A DNA stretch of 64,000 nt from Oceanospirillaceae bacterium ASP10-02a (lineage in GTDB: Bacteria > Pseudomonadota > Gammaproteobacteria > Pseudomonadales > Balneatricaceae), in NCBI GenBank assembly GCA_905182035.1, contig CAJIZL010000001.1, positions 1 to 64,000 of the forward strand, written 5' to 3'. Position 1 is the stretch's first letter; every line of letters begins with the position of its first letter. The position numbers and the translations under genes are program-made. Below, piece by piece: positions 28,088 through 37,511 of the stretch. The notes below the pieces were generated by a model. That model did no database searches, was not told the origin of the DNA, and saw only the letters and a program-made list of their open reading frames with translations.

Positions 28088-28522
28088 ATGCCCACCATTA
28101 CCAGCCGCTGCCCCCATTGCCAAAAGAATAACCGCTTGCCTGCAGAACGGGTTAAAGACAATCCTAATTGTGGTGTTTGTAAACGTACTTTATTTACTGG
28201 CAAACCTGTTGCCGGCACCAGCGCCAACTTTAACGCTCTGATTGAAGGTGATAAACCCGTTGTAGTGGATTTTTGGGCGCCATGGTGTGGCCCCTGCGTT
28301 GGTTTCGCACCCGTATTTGAGCAAGCAGCTCAAGCAAGCTCTGATCAACTTCTCTTTGTAAAAGTAGACACTGAAGCTGAGAAAATGCTTGGATCTCAAT
28401 TCAATATACGTAGCATTCCTACCTTAATGGTATTTAAAAATGGTAAGGTCGTAGATCAACTCAACGGTGCTTTACCACTGCAACAATTCGAGCAGTGGCT
28501 AAATGCGGCGGTGAGTAAATAA
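28088..28522 (+). CDS. trxC: Thioredoxin 2 (TrxC)
   Basis: A 144-residue thioredoxin with an N-terminal zinc-binding extension: two CxxC pairs at Cys8/Cys11 (CPHC) and Cys28/Cys31 (CGVC), followed by the thioredoxin fold with the active site WCGPC at residues 66-70. The extra zinc domain separates TrxC from TrxA; in E. coli trxC is OxyR-induced and the zinc site senses redox state. I see no clear OxyR site by eye. DUF5062 follows 34 bp downstream. Confidence 0.97.
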   Translation: MPTITSRCPHCQKNNRLPAERVKDNPNCGVCKRTLFTGKPVAGTSANFNALIEGDKPVVVDFWAPWCGPCVGFAPVFEQAAQASSDQLLFVKVDTEAEKMLGSQFNIRSIPTLMVFKNGKVVDQLNGALPLQQFEQWLNAAVSK

Positions 28523-28556
28523 GGTTAAATTTGAACCTATTGGAGCGAAACGGACG

Positions 28557-28799
28557 ATGAAAAAACTTAAGAATGAAAAAGAACTCCTCAAGAAAGCCAT
28601 CACTCTAGGAGCGGTTTACGCCAATAAACGTGGTGTTGCACAATTTGAAGCCACCGACTCTGCGGCCAATAAAATAGAATATATCTACCGACTCCTGGTA
28701 CATGACAATCTTATCCAACCGCTGCCAGAAAATCAGGTTTCTCAACCTAGCATGCAACACAAACTCGCTTTATGGGTAGATCGTCAAATGAACTCGTAA
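28557..28799 (+). CDS. DUF5062 family small protein
   Basis: An 80-residue, mostly helical protein starting MKKLKNEKELLKKAI and ending KLALWVDRQM. I recognise this as the DUF5062 pattern known from Vibrio and other marine gammaproteobacteria. No function is known. It has a ribosome-binding site (TGGAG) upstream and lies between trxC and the crotonase gene on the same strand, with gaps of about 30 bp each side that allow one transcript. Confidence 0.7.
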   Translation: MKKLKNEKELLKKAITLGAVYANKRGVAQFEATDSAANKIEYIYRLLVHDNLIQPLPENQVSQPSMQHKLALWVDRQMNS

Positions 28800-28830
28800 G
28801 TACATTATAAAGAACTAGAGGAGTCTACCT

Positions 28831-29607
28831 ATGTTCCAAGATCCACAACCCTACATCATCGTAGAACATCACTATCAGTGGTTAGAGATCACACTCAACC
28901 GTCCTGCCAGTTTCAACGCTTTGTCTCAAGAGATGATGCACCACCTAAAAGTGGCCATTGATCAGGTACATCAAAACGATAACCTTAGCTGCATTATTAT
29001 CAAGGCCACCGGCAAAGCATTTTGCGCAGGCCATGACATCAAACAAATGCAGGCTAATGCCAAGCAAGACTACTACCAAGAATTATTTCATCAGTGCAGC
29101 CACCTTATGCAATCCATAGTGGAGTGCCCCATTCCAGTGATTGCTCAAGTACAAGGTATAGCAACTGCCGCTGGCTGCCAATTAGTAGCCAGTTGTGACC
29201 TTGCAATTGCATCTGATGATGCTCGCTTTGCAGTATCCGGTATTAATTTAGGCCTTTTCTGTGCCACCCCAGCAGTCGCTCTTAGCCGCAATATTCACCC
29301 AAAGCAAGCTATGGAAATGTTGTTAACAGGGGAGTTTATCAGCGCCACCAAAGCTCAAAGTCTAGGTTTAATTAATGGTGTTGTGGCAAATGATGAACTT
29401 ACGGCAGCCACGCGGGAACTAGCTACAAAAATAAGTCATAAGGCCAAAGCAGCTGTGCGCACGGGCAAAGCAATGTTTTACCCTCAATTAGACATGACGC
29501 TAGGGCAAGCCTACGAATATGCCACGGGACACATGGTAAACAACTTAATGGATGCGGAAACTCAAGGTGGCCTTGATGCCTTTGTAAACAAAACATCTAA
29601 GGATTAA
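28831..29607 (+). CDS. Enoyl-CoA hydratase/isomerase-family protein, ECHDC3-like, lacking both catalytic glutamates
   Basis: A 258-residue crotonase-fold protein. CoA-binding and oxyanion features are present (AFCAGHDIKQM at residues 63-73; GIATAAGCQLVASCDLAIA at 109-127). However, the two acid residues of true hydratases are replaced: Gln117 where GCEL is usual, and Gly137 where 'PEI' is usual. This pattern, with NLGLFCATPAVALSR, is that of the ECHDC3 subgroup, so ordinary 2-enoyl-CoA hydration is unlikely. AGAGGAG just upstream supports the start. Substrate unknown. Confidence 0.85.
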   Translation: MFQDPQPYIIVEHHYQWLEITLNRPASFNALSQEMMHHLKVAIDQVHQNDNLSCIIIKATGKAFCAGHDIKQMQANAKQDYYQELFHQCSHLMQSIVECPIPVIAQVQGIATAAGCQLVASCDLAIASDDARFAVSGINLGLFCATPAVALSRNIHPKQAMEMLLTGEFISATKAQSLGLINGVVANDELTAATRELATKISHKAKAAVRTGKAMFYPQLDMTLGQAYEYATGHMVNNLMDAETQGGLDAFVNKTSKD

Positions 29608-29609
29608 TC

Positions 29610-30191
29610 GTGCAAGAACTCATACAAATCATCAATTTTGTGAAAGAAATTGATCAACTTAAATCTGTACTTAGAAAAACCCGTCCATTAGGCATGGAAC
29701 GTTACGAAAACTCCGCTGAGCATTCATGGCAAGTCACCCTAGCCGCACTGATGTTGAAAGACTACGCAGCAGAGCCTGTGGATATTAATCGCGTGCTCCG
29801 CATGCTCCTAATCCATGATTTATGTGAAATTGATACCGGCGATGTAATTGTATATGACGCAGTAGGAAGCGAGCACGAAGAAGCAGAGGCTACTGCCACG
29901 CAACGCATCTTAGGTATGTTACCAAACGATATGGGGGATGAATATATTGCCCTGTGGCACGAATTTGAAACCGCTAAGAGTTCTGATGCACGCTTTGCCA
30001 AGGCCTTAGATAGAGCTTTACCCTTGATCCATAATTTAAATGATCAAGGCCACAGTTGGCAAAGTCATGGCATCACCAAGGAACAAGTGAAAACCGTTAA
30101 TGGTGGCCGTATTAAAAAAGGCTGTCCACAACTGTGGGAACTACTTGAACCATTAGTCGACGAAGCCGAATTAAAAGGTTGGTTATGTTAG
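29610..30191 (+). CDS. HD-domain hydrolase (YfbR/HDDC2-type 5'-nucleotidase-like)
   Basis: A 193-residue metal phosphohydrolase. NSAEHSWQVTL (near residues 34-44) and LIHDLCEIDTGDV (near 68-80) hold the HD-family metal ligands, and LDRALPLI the last aspartate. This arrangement is shared by YfbR and HDDC2 deoxynucleoside 5'-monophosphatases. The start is a GTG two bases after the crotonase stop, so the two genes are tightly coupled. The exact substrate is unproven. Confidence 0.85.
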   Translation: MQELIQIINFVKEIDQLKSVLRKTRPLGMERYENSAEHSWQVTLAALMLKDYAAEPVDINRVLRMLLIHDLCEIDTGDVIVYDAVGSEHEEAEATATQRILGMLPNDMGDEYIALWHEFETAKSSDARFAKALDRALPLIHNLNDQGHSWQSHGITKEQVKTVNGGRIKKGCPQLWELLEPLVDEAELKGWLC

Positions 30192-30251
30192 ACCTAACAG
30201 GCATCAAGCTGGTAGACTACGCGCCCTAAATTCCCTATCAGCACATGTCCC

Positions 30252-31850
30252 TTGATTACTACCGCAAATATCACCATGCAGTTTGGCGCTAAGCCACTAT
30301 TCGAAAACATTTCAGCCAAGTTTGGCCACGGCAATCGCTATGGTCTCATTGGTGCCAATGGGTGTGGTAAGTCCACCTTCATGAAAATACTCAGTGGTGA
30401 GCTAACACCAACTGCTGGCAATGTCTCCTTTTCACCTACTGACACCGTTGGCACCTTAAGCCAAAATCAGTTTGCCTTTGAAGACTACACAGTAATTGAT
30501 GCAGTGATCATGGGCGATGTGAAGCTCTGGCAAGTCAAACAAGCCCGCGAAGCCATTTATAGCCAACTAGAAATGAGCGAAGACGATGGCATGAAGGTGG
30601 CGGAATTAGAAGTTGAATTTGCAGAAATGGACGGCTACAGTGCCGAAAGTCGAGCTGCAGAAATTCTGACTCAAGCAGGTATTGATGAATCCTTCCACTG
30701 GGGCCTGATGTCACAAGTGGCACCAGGTTGGAAATTACGTGTACTGCTGGCCCAGGCTTTGTTTGCTGATCCTGACATTTTGTTATTAGACGAACCTACC
30801 AACAACCTTGATATCACTACTATTAATTGGTTGACAGAGGTATTGGGGCAGCGTCGCAGCACCATGATCATAATATCTCACGATCGCTATTTCTTAAATT
30901 CTGTGTGTACCCACATGGCCGATATCGACTACGGTGAATTGCGCGTTTACGCCGGCAATTACGAAGCCTATACTGCCGCTTCTAACTTGATACAAGAACA
31001 GCTGCTTTCGTCAAATGCCAAAAAAAGCGCTGAACGTGAAGAACTACAGCAGTTTGTAGCACGATTTTCTGCCAACGCATCGAAAGCCAAGCAGGCTTCA
31101 TCTAGGGCCAAACGATTAGAAAAAATCCAGCTAGATGAAGTCATTGCCTCTAGTCGGATCTCTCCCTATATTGGCTTTAGCGCCCATAAGAAACTCCATC
31201 GCCAAGCCTTAGTGCTAGAACAATTAAGTCACGGATTTGAAGATAGTGATCTATTTAACAAGGGCGAACTTATTCTAGAAGCTGGTGCAAAGTTGGCCGT
31301 TATTGGTGAAAATGGTGTGGGTAAAACAACATTTTTGCGCTGCTTATTGAATCAACTCAAGGCCAACAAAGGCGTCATTAAGTGGTCCGAAAATGCCGTA
31401 CTGGGTTACTGCCCGCAGGACAGCAGTGACGATTTCAACTGCAATTTGACTCTCTTTGATTGGATGTCCCAGTGGCGCACTCCAAAACACGATGACCTTA
31501 CGGTAAGAAGCATGTTGGGACGTTTACTGTTTACTGCCGACGACTACCTAAAGAAAGTAGCAGTATGTTCAGGTGGGGAAATGAACCGTTTATTATTTGG
31601 CAAGTTAATGATGCAAGATACCAACGTGTTAATTATGGATGAACCAACTAACCATTTAGACATGGAAGCAATTGAGTCACTTAACAAAGCCCTTAAGACC
31701 TACGATGGCACTTTAATATTCGTCAGCCATGACCGCGAATTCGTGTCTTCATTGGCCACAAGAGTGCTAGAAATAAAAGACCAAACATTAGTTGATTTTC
31801 ATGGTACTTATGCCGAATACCTCGCCAAACAAGCGTTAGATAATAGTTAA
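30252..31850 (+). CDS. ybiT: ABC-F ATPase YbiT
   Basis: A 532-residue soluble protein with two ABC ATPase domains and no membrane part. Walker A motifs are GANGCGKST (residues 34-42) and GENGVGKT (352-359). The first domain has the altered signature [15 protein letters not shown], the second [12 protein letters not shown]; Walker B motifs are [12 protein letters not shown] and [11 protein letters not shown]. The linker helix lies between. Sequence is close to E. coli YbiT throughout; ABC-F proteins act on the ribosome. The start is a TTG ([12 protein letters not shown] in native codons), since no in-frame ATG precedes the conserved N terminus. Confidence 0.94.
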   Translation: MITTANITMQFGAKPLFENISAKFGHGNRYGLIGANGCGKSTFMKILSGELTPTAGNVSFSPTDTVGTLSQNQFAFEDYTVIDAVIMGDVKLWQVKQAREAIYSQLEMSEDDGMKVAELEVEFAEMDGYSAESRAAEILTQAGIDESFHWGLMSQVAPGWKLRVLLAQALFADPDILLLDEPTNNLDITTINWLTEVLGQRRSTMIIISHDRYFLNSVCTHMADIDYGELRVYAGNYEAYTAASNLIQEQLLSSNAKKSAEREELQQFVARFSANASKAKQASSRAKRLEKIQLDEVIASSRISPYIGFSAHKKLHRQALVLEQLSHGFEDSDLFNKGELILEAGAKLAVIGENGVGKTTFLRCLLNQLKANKGVIKWSENAVLGYCPQDSSDDFNCNLTLFDWMSQWRTPKHDDLTVRSMLGRLLFTADDYLKKVAVCSGGEMNRLLFGKLMMQDTNVLIMDEPTNHLDMEAIESLNKALKTYDGTLIFVSHDREFVSSLATRVLEIKDQTLVDFHGTYAEYLAKQALDNS

Positions 31851-31861
31851 CCTTGCCGCCT

Positions 31862-32320
31862 TTAGAGACCACAGAAGCGCGCAGTGATACAGCTACCACC
31901 CAAGGCGTAAGTTAATAATCCGTCACCATTTATACTGGGAGTTAAGGTAAAGGTATAGCCGCCCGCTGCTGTGGTTCCAGTACCAGTGATCTTACCATTA
32001 ACAGCGGATAGCTTAATGCTTTGGGTATTGCCACTGGACTTGGGTGCAGGTACAGCCAGCTCTGCAAAGGTATCGCAGGCGCTTACATCTTCCCCTGCTT
32101 GTAACAAACAAGCAGATTGGGCAACGCGTAAGGCATGACTATGTTGCACCACTTCCATAAACCGCGTTTTCTGAAGATAAGTTTGATAGGTGGGTACTGC
32201 GAAAGCCGCCAAAATACCAATTAAGGCCACTACAAGGAGTAATTCGAGCAAAGAAAATCCACTTATAAGACGCTCCTGTTTAACGTCTGAATTAAGACGA
32301 CTATCCATTACATGCCACAT
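31862..32320 (-). CDS. Type IV pilin-like prepilin (PilA/PpdD type)
   Basis: A 152-residue class III prepilin. Cleavage is expected after Gly21 in SGFSLLELL, giving mature Phe1 and Glu5, followed by the hydrophobic helix VVALIGILAAFAV. The leader is long and charged (an ATG at residue 5 is an alternative start). The globular part has two cysteine pairs, SACLLQAGEDVSAC and a C-terminal GGSCITARFC, which probably form the D-loop disulfide. Its order relative to yacG-coaE-pilC-pilB suggests it is the substrate of that machine. No prepilin peptidase gene is in the window. Confidence 0.88.
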   Translation of the reverse strand: MWHVMDSRLNSDVKQERLISGFSLLELLLVVALIGILAAFAVPTYQTYLQKTRFMEVVQHSHALRVAQSACLLQAGEDVSACDTFAELAVPAPKSSGNTQSIKLSAVNGKITGTGTTAAGGYTFTLTPSINGDGLLTYALGGSCITARFCGL

Positions 32321-32418
32321 ATCACGTTCCTGTGATTATTTTGATATTCCCTAAATATAGTTCAAATGTAGATTTTTGCGGATGGCAGCTAAGACTAAAC
32401 CCTACGGTTTCTTTTGAT

Positions 32419-32616
32419 CTAATCTTGTTGATCTACCGATTCCAACAACGCGCTAGAAAAATCGTTCTCCAACTCATCACCAGCTATAGCATAATCGCCA
32501 CTTGCCCAAGCACCTAAATCAATTTGCTGGCAGCGTTCGCTACAAAAAGGTCTATGGAGGTTTTTTGGGTTCCAAGTGAGGTTTTTTTGACACTGGGGGC
32601 AAGGGTACTGACTCAT
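32419..32616 (-). CDS. yacG: DNA gyrase inhibitor YacG
   Basis: A 65-residue zinc protein: CPQCQK near the N terminus and [14 protein letters not shown] provide the four cysteines of the zinc finger, followed by an acidic tail. E. coli YacG binds GyrB and inhibits gyrase. The start at 32616 is preferred because it forms an ATGA overlap with the coaE stop; an ATG 8 codons further upstream exists. Confidence 0.93.
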   Translation of the reverse strand: MSQYPCPQCQKNLTWNPKNLHRPFCSERCQQIDLGAWASGDYAIAGDELENDFSSALLESVDQQD

Positions 32617-33212
32617 AGTTGATGGTCCGTCAAATAGCAAAGGTGGTGATGCAATTGTAATACTTGTTCACTGAGGTGGCTTAGATCATGCTGATTGTCC
32701 AGCACCCAATCCGCCTTATCCAAACGTTGCTGGCGCGGCATCTGAGTGTCAATTATGGCATCAATTTGATCCGCTTTAGCGCCGTCTCTTTGACACGCTC
32801 GCTGACGTTGATGCGCTTCACTGGCGTCTACAACCACCACAAAATCTATATTTTTATGTTGTGATGTTTCTAACAATAAAGGCGATTCTAAAACAGCATA
32901 GGTACTGGAGGCAACGGCAAGTTGCTCACCGATAGCAGCACCTATAAGCGGATGCAATAATGATTCTAACCATTGCCTTTGTGTTTTATCAACAAATATT
33001 TGCTGGCGTAAAGCAGCTCGATTCAAAGTGCCATCTTGGAGTAATATTTGGCTGCCAAAATGTTTAGCGATATGGCTGAGAGCAGGACTACCAACTAGCA
33101 CTACATCTCTGGCAACCTGATCAGCATCAACCACCGAAATGCCAAGGGCTTTCAGCTGCGCACTCACGGCGCTTTTGCCACTACCAATGCCACCCGTGAG
33201 ACCCACTATCAT
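32613..33212 (-). CDS. coaE: Dephospho-CoA kinase
   Basis: A 199-residue kinase doing the last step of coenzyme A synthesis. The P-loop GGIGSGKS is at residues 7-14 and the CoA-binding [12 protein letters not shown] segment near residue 27; the lid region contains [10 protein letters not shown]. It overlaps yacG by 4 bp. In many relatives pilD lies just upstream of coaE; here only 55 bp separate it from pilC, so pilD is absent. Confidence 0.97.
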   Translation of the reverse strand: MIVGLTGGIGSGKSAVSAQLKALGISVVDADQVARDVVLVGSPALSHIAKHFGSQILLQDGTLNRAALRQQIFVDKTQRQWLESLLHPLIGAAIGEQLAVASSTYAVLESPLLLETSQHKNIDFVVVVDASEAHQRQRACQRDGAKADQIDAIIDTQMPRQQRLDKADWVLDNQHDLSHLSEQVLQLHHHLCYLTDHQL

Positions 33213-33267
33213 ATTCGCAACCCACTAAAAAACAACAGAAGCCATTATATCAGTACTCTAGTGAGAG

Positions 33268-34464
33268 TCACATCATTTGCCCCATTTGAAACAACGGCAA
33301 ATACAGAGCCAGCAAAATCAAACCCACGAAAATGGCCACCAAAATGAGCAATACAGGTTCTAGTAGCTGCTCTAACCACTGACTTTGACTTACCACCTGA
33401 GCTTCATAATAGCCTTGTAAGTGGTTAAAACTCAAGGCTAAGTCACCCGCTGCTTCTCCTACACGGATCAGCTGCAAAACTTGGGGTTGCCATGCCATTT
33501 GGGTTAATATCTGGCTTAATCTTCGGCCTTGGTGAAGCTCCACAATCGCCCTTTTTAGATCTCTAGATATATGTTCCCAGGTACTGCCATTGGCGGCCAG
33601 CGTTAGGCAGTCTAGCAATGGCACACCTGCCTTAAAGGTGAGAGACAGAACTAAAAATACTTCTGCATGGCTGTGTAAATACATCAAACGGCCAAGGCCT
33701 GGAAAATGCCATAGCACCCACTCTAGTTTCACTCTGGTCTTGGGTATAGACCAGAGCCAAATCAAAGCTATATAAGCCAATATAAAGGCCACTAATATGC
33801 CCCCCATACTCGCCTTAACAGTATCGGAGAAAGACAATAACCACCGAGTCAGAGTAGGTAATTCATATACCCCTGCAGCATATAAATTAACCACCTGTGG
33901 CACCACCCAATAGACAATCAACAAGCTCACAGCCAAACCGCTCAATAGCGTCACCAAAGGCATAAACAAGCTGCGCTTAAAACGACGTTTTAGGTTTGTC
34001 TGACGTGTGCGCTGTTGATGAATTTGAGTCAATAACTCTGCTAACTCCCCACTCGCTTCACCAGCTGCGACTAGTTGCACTATAGTTTGTGGAAATATTC
34101 GGCTTTGGGACAAGGCTTGGGAAAAACTTGCTCCCGTCAATAATGCGTTTTGAAGCTGTATTAGTTCATAACGCAACCGCACTGGTGCCTGCTCCAAACG
34201 AACTAAAGTGATGCAAGACAGTAAGGGTAACCCGGCACACAGCAATTGAGACCACTGCCCCAGTAACGCTTGCAAGTGCTTGTGGTCGATAAGTTTGGGC
34301 CAGTGGCGCTGCCAAGGCCACAAGTGCTGGGCTGTATTTAATTTAATACCTTCAAATGCTAGCTGAGATCGCAGTAGTTGACGGCTAGAACACTGGCGCA
34401 CACCACTGCTTTGAGCATGCTTGGCATCCAAGCCATACCACAGCCACCAATGCCACATTACCAA
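33268..34464 (-). CDS. pilC: Type II secretion/type IV pilus inner-membrane platform protein (PilC/GspF family)
   Basis: A 398-residue polytopic protein with two GspF domains: LLCAGLPLLSCITLV...VAAGEASGELAELL in the first and LTFKAGVPLLDCL...LIRVGEAAGDLA in the second, each followed by membrane helices (near residues 170-190, 215-235 and 370-392). It recruits the assembly ATPase and pilins. Its start overlaps the pilB-like gene end by 7 bp. N-terminal residues 1-60 are poorly conserved relative to PilC. Confidence 0.9.
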   Translation of the reverse strand: MVMWHWWLWYGLDAKHAQSSGVRQCSSRQLLRSQLAFEGIKLNTAQHLWPWQRHWPKLIDHKHLQALLGQWSQLLCAGLPLLSCITLVRLEQAPVRLRYELIQLQNALLTGASFSQALSQSRIFPQTIVQLVAAGEASGELAELLTQIHQQRTRQTNLKRRFKRSLFMPLVTLLSGLAVSLLIVYWVVPQVVNLYAAGVYELPTLTRWLLSFSDTVKASMGGILVAFILAYIALIWLWSIPKTRVKLEWVLWHFPGLGRLMYLHSHAEVFLVLSLTFKAGVPLLDCLTLAANGSTWEHISRDLKRAIVELHQGRRLSQILTQMAWQPQVLQLIRVGEAAGDLALSFNHLQGYYEAQVVSQSQWLEQLLEPVLLILVAIFVGLILLALYLPLFQMGQMM

Positions 34465-35654
34465 GTAACTCGATTCACTTCAGCGGTGCTGGTATGTCCT
34501 GCAAGGACGCGCCATAGACCCTGACGACGCACCCCGGCCCCATACTCTAGTTCCTGTACTTGCCGCTGAGCCACTGAGTCACGTTTCGACTGATCCATCA
34601 CCATAACATCAAATACTCCAAGTCGTCCCCTGAAGCCCCCATGGCAAGCCTCACAGCCCACAGGTAAACATGGATTTACTACTCCAAAACAAAACTCGTA
34701 GGTAGCCACTGCATCACACCACTCTTCACTGCCCATTGCAGCTAACTGTAATTCAGTCATCGGCTGCTTACATTCATTACATAAGCGGCGCACCAAGCGT
34801 TGATTTATAATTAAACTCAAACAGTAACTTAGTGCCAACATATCCACACCTAAACCATGGCAGCGATGCATGGCTTCGCTAATACTGCTTGTATGCATGG
34901 AGGTCAGTAGTAGATGTCCTGTTTGTGCAGCCTTTAACGCAACGTCTGCGCTATCAAAATCACGCAACTCACCAAGCATAATTACATCGGGATCTTGACG
35001 GAGCAAAGCCCTAAGAATGTGGCTGAAAGATAGGTTAATCGCATTATTTACTGCTACTTGATGTACCCCTAGTAGCGCAATTTCCACTGGGTCTTCTGCA
35101 CTGACAATATTGATATGGGGTGCCTGGATTTTTTTTAGGCAGCTATACAAAAACATCGTTTTACCGCTGCCCGTCGGACCTGTTACCAAGATAAGGCCTT
35201 GCGGTTTGCTCAGCTGACGATTAACAATTTGGAGCTGCTGAGGTGAGAGACCTTGTTGGCAGATATCAATATTTTGTTGTTGCCATTGCAACCGTAACAC
35301 CAATTTTTCCCCCCAATGTCCAGCCAAGCTACTGCAGCGTATATCTACCCACTTGTCGTTCAGTTGCCATTGAAAGCTGCCATCTTGCGGACGACGAGAC
35401 TCACTGATATCCATTTCTGATAGCAGCTTAATACGTACAACAATGGCGTCAGCAGCAGATGCTGGTAGTTGATCGAATGGGGACTTAAGTAACTGCATAA
35501 GGCCATCGACCCGCATACGTATACGCATGCTCTGGGACAATGGTTCCAAATGTAAATCGGAGGCGTCCGCGACAGCGGCAATTTCTAATAACTGGTCCGT
35601 CAAAGCAATAACGTTGTTAAGAGAGACGGGGCTATAAAAGGGAATATCAGACAT
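34458..35654 (-). CDS. pilB: Short GspE/PilB-family assembly ATPase
   Basis: A 398-residue secretion ATPase. It has the DLHLE motif (residues 33-37), Walker A GPTGSGKT (159-166), aspartate box SAEDPVE (185-191), Walker B VIMLGELRD (224-232), histidine box TGHLLLTSMHT, and a zinc-binding pair of CxxC motifs (Cys292/295, Cys334/337). Full-length PilB has about 560 residues; the N-terminal MshEN-type domain is missing altogether, and the gene starts at the N2 domain, resembling E. coli HofB. The ATG is followed by an intact frame, with no sign of frameshift upstream. Confidence 0.88.
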   Translation of the reverse strand: MSDIPFYSPVSLNNVIALTDQLLEIAAVADASDLHLEPLSQSMRIRMRVDGLMQLLKSPFDQLPASAADAIVVRIKLLSEMDISESRRPQDGSFQWQLNDKWVDIRCSSLAGHWGEKLVLRLQWQQQNIDICQQGLSPQQLQIVNRQLSKPQGLILVTGPTGSGKTMFLYSCLKKIQAPHINIVSAEDPVEIALLGVHQVAVNNAINLSFSHILRALLRQDPDVIMLGELRDFDSADVALKAAQTGHLLLTSMHTSSISEAMHRCHGLGVDMLALSYCLSLIINQRLVRRLCNECKQPMTELQLAAMGSEEWCDAVATYEFCFGVVNPCLPVGCEACHGGFRGRLGVFDVMVMDQSKRDSVAQRQVQELEYGAGVRRQGLWRVLAGHTSTAEVNRVTW

Positions 35655-35728
35655 CGACGCGTCCTTGCGTTATTTATCCATCCCTTAAGCTTAGGTTATA
35701 TTTTAACAATAGCGCCTAGTTTATTGTT

Positions 35729-37069
35729 TTACTTCATTTCCCCACTAAGCTGGCGTGCTAGATCGACAGCGTAGTTATCGGTCATACCGCCAATAAAGTC
35801 CATGGTGCAGCATAAGGCCTGATACGCAGTTGCACCCTTTTCAGGACGATGCGCTCCCATCAGTGCAAGGTGTTTTTCGGCTTTAAAAGATAACCGTTTG
35901 TCTCCCAATTGTTGATCTAAGGATAAGGCTGCAGGAACAAACCCATCAAGCAATTTCTCTAGCACCGAGTAGGCTGCCAACTCCGTACGATGGCGCTCAG
36001 GAGCTAAGAATATGCGATTTTTTGCTAACGCTTTAGCATCGCCAATAACTTGCTGAGTAACGGGGTCACAATGGGAAATTAAATCGCCCTCTAACCGACC
36101 CTCTAATAAAGCTGGTATATGCTGCATAAATGCATGTGCTGCAGACTGCACTAGATAATCAATGACTTTGCCACGCAATAACGCCAAGCGACGAGTCGAG
36201 TAATATACATCGACCATTGCCGTGCGTTCAGGAACTGCAAGGGCCCCAGTAATTGGGGCTAACAACTCCAACACATCCTGTTCGCCTATCATGCCTAGCT
36301 CTACACCGTCTTCTAAATCAATAATGGCGTAACAAATATCATCGGCAGCTTCCATTAGATAGACCAATGGATGACGACACCATTCAAAATCTGCTCGCTG
36401 TAATAAACCTAAACGACCAGCAATGTCAGCTAATATATGTTTTTCTGATTGCAAGGCTCCGAACTTAGCCTTTCTCTCACACTGCATTGAGTTCGATAAC
36501 CATGGGTATTTCAGAAAGCTTCCCAAGGTAGCGTAGGTGAGGCGCATCCCGCCATTAAACTGATGATATTCTAACTGCGTAAGGGTACGTAGACCTTGGG
36601 CATTACCTTCAAAATTAAGTAGGTCGGCCTGTTCTGCAGAGCTCAACCGGTCCATTCCTCCTTGCTGTGTATAGCTAGCGAACCAATGGCGAATTGAGCT
36701 CTCTCCAAAATGACCAAACGGGGGATTACCTATGTCGTGGGCTAAACACGCTGACTGTACGATAGCACCTAGGTCATGGGGTTCGATCCAATCTGGCCAA
36801 TGGGCCTGATTTTTCAAACTGTTGCCTACTTGAATTCCTAAACTACGACCAACACTAGACACCTCTAAACTATGGGTTAAGCGATTATGTACGTGATCAT
36901 TATGAGACAATGAGTGGACTTGGGTTTTGTGCCCCATCCGCCTAAATGCACTGGAGAATATCAGCCGATCATAATCTTTGTGAAATGGGGTGCGGCCTTG
37001 GTGGTGCTGTTCGGTATAGGGCTTGCCAAAACGCTGATCAGCTAACAAACCTTGCCATGTCATGGCCAT
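35729..37069 (-). CDS. dgt: dGTPase-like HD-domain dNTP triphosphohydrolase
   Basis: A 446-residue enzyme that cleaves dNTPs to deoxynucleoside and triphosphate. The HD metal site is built from NRLTHSLEV (His66), LAHDIGNPPFGHFGE (His111-Asp112) and the later aspartate in a conserved helix (AADDICYAIIDLEDG). RTPFHKDYDRLIFSSAFRRM near the N terminus is typical of the family. Length fits the shorter Dgt-like type-1/2 proteins rather than E. coli Dgt (505). Substrate range is not predictable here. Confidence 0.92.
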   Translation of the reverse strand: MAMTWQGLLADQRFGKPYTEQHHQGRTPFHKDYDRLIFSSAFRRMGHKTQVHSLSHNDHVHNRLTHSLEVSSVGRSLGIQVGNSLKNQAHWPDWIEPHDLGAIVQSACLAHDIGNPPFGHFGESSIRHWFASYTQQGGMDRLSSAEQADLLNFEGNAQGLRTLTQLEYHQFNGGMRLTYATLGSFLKYPWLSNSMQCERKAKFGALQSEKHILADIAGRLGLLQRADFEWCRHPLVYLMEAADDICYAIIDLEDGVELGMIGEQDVLELLAPITGALAVPERTAMVDVYYSTRRLALLRGKVIDYLVQSAAHAFMQHIPALLEGRLEGDLISHCDPVTQQVIGDAKALAKNRIFLAPERHRTELAAYSVLEKLLDGFVPAALSLDQQLGDKRLSFKAEKHLALMGAHRPEKGATAYQALCCTMDFIGGMTDNYAVDLARQLSGEMK

Positions 37070-37088
37070 TGTTGATGTCCTTGTGGAT

Positions 37089-37112
37089 AAGTAACAAATA
37101 TTGCTGTTACTT
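37089..37112 (-). repeat. Inverted repeat between comEA and dgt
   Basis: AAGTAACA at 37089-37096 and TGTTACTT at 37105-37112 are perfect 8-base inverted copies with an 8-base spacer. It sits 20 bp upstream of the dgt start and 60 bp after the comEA stop, so it could be a dgt operator or a transcript-end hairpin. There is no T-run after it on the minus strand. Confidence 0.4.
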
Positions 37113-37171
37113 GGGACGGATATAGTGCCCTAAGTACAAGGTCACCACACCCATCATAGGGTAAGTGATAA

Positions 37172-37459
37172 CTACTCTAGCACGATTATAGAACGAATGC
37201 GTGCGAGGGTAGCGTCGCCGATACCTTTGACATCAAGCAATTGCTCTAGGTTGGAAAAACCTCCAAGCTGGTCACGCAATGTGATAATAGCAGCAGCCCT
37301 AACCTCACCAACGCCATCAATGGCCTCAACAAGTTCAACAGCGGTGGCTGTATTAATGTTAATAGGCAATGTGTCTTGAGCTAGGGAGAGGGTTGAAAAG
37401 GACCCAAAGGTGATGGCAGCGGATAATAGCAACAAGGCTATTTGACGAGTTAGCTTCAT
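37172..37459 (-). CDS. comEA: ComEA-family helix-hairpin-helix DNA-binding protein
   Basis: A 95-residue exported protein: signal peptide (residues 1-27, ending SLA), short linker, then a ComEA-type double helix-hairpin-helix domain beginning ININTATAVELV and containing GVGEVRAAAI and VKGIGDATLARI. ComEA binds incoming DNA in the periplasm during natural transformation. The ribosome-binding site AAGGAG is 7 bp upstream of the ATG and lies directly after a rho-independent terminator, so expression may depend on readthrough from pyrF. No promoter is visible in the small gap. Confidence 0.9.
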   Translation of the reverse strand: MKLTRQIALLLLSAAITFGSFSTLSLAQDTLPININTATAVELVEAIDGVGEVRAAAIITLRDQLGGFSNLEQLLDVKGIGDATLARIRSIIVLE

Positions 37460-37474
37460 GATCTACTCCTTGAT

Positions 37475-37509
37475 TAAAAAAATGAGTCTCTAATTCCATG
37501 AGACTCATT
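37475..37509 (-). terminator. Rho-independent terminator between pyrF and comEA
   Basis: On the minus strand AATGAGTCTC (37509-37500) pairs perfectly with GAGACTCATT (37490-37481) across a 9-base loop, and the stem runs into seven consecutive T residues (complement of the A run at 37476-37482). This is a textbook intrinsic terminator. It ends only 16 bp before the comEA ATG, overlapping the approach to its ribosome-binding site, so it may work as an attenuator. Confidence 0.85.
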
Positions 37510-37511
37510 AA

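Noticed and set aside
34458-35728. The short PilB as a frameshifted or 5'-truncated pseudogene.
   Set aside because: All catalytic motifs are intact, the 74 bp upstream hold no coding remnant, and HofB-type proteins are naturally short.
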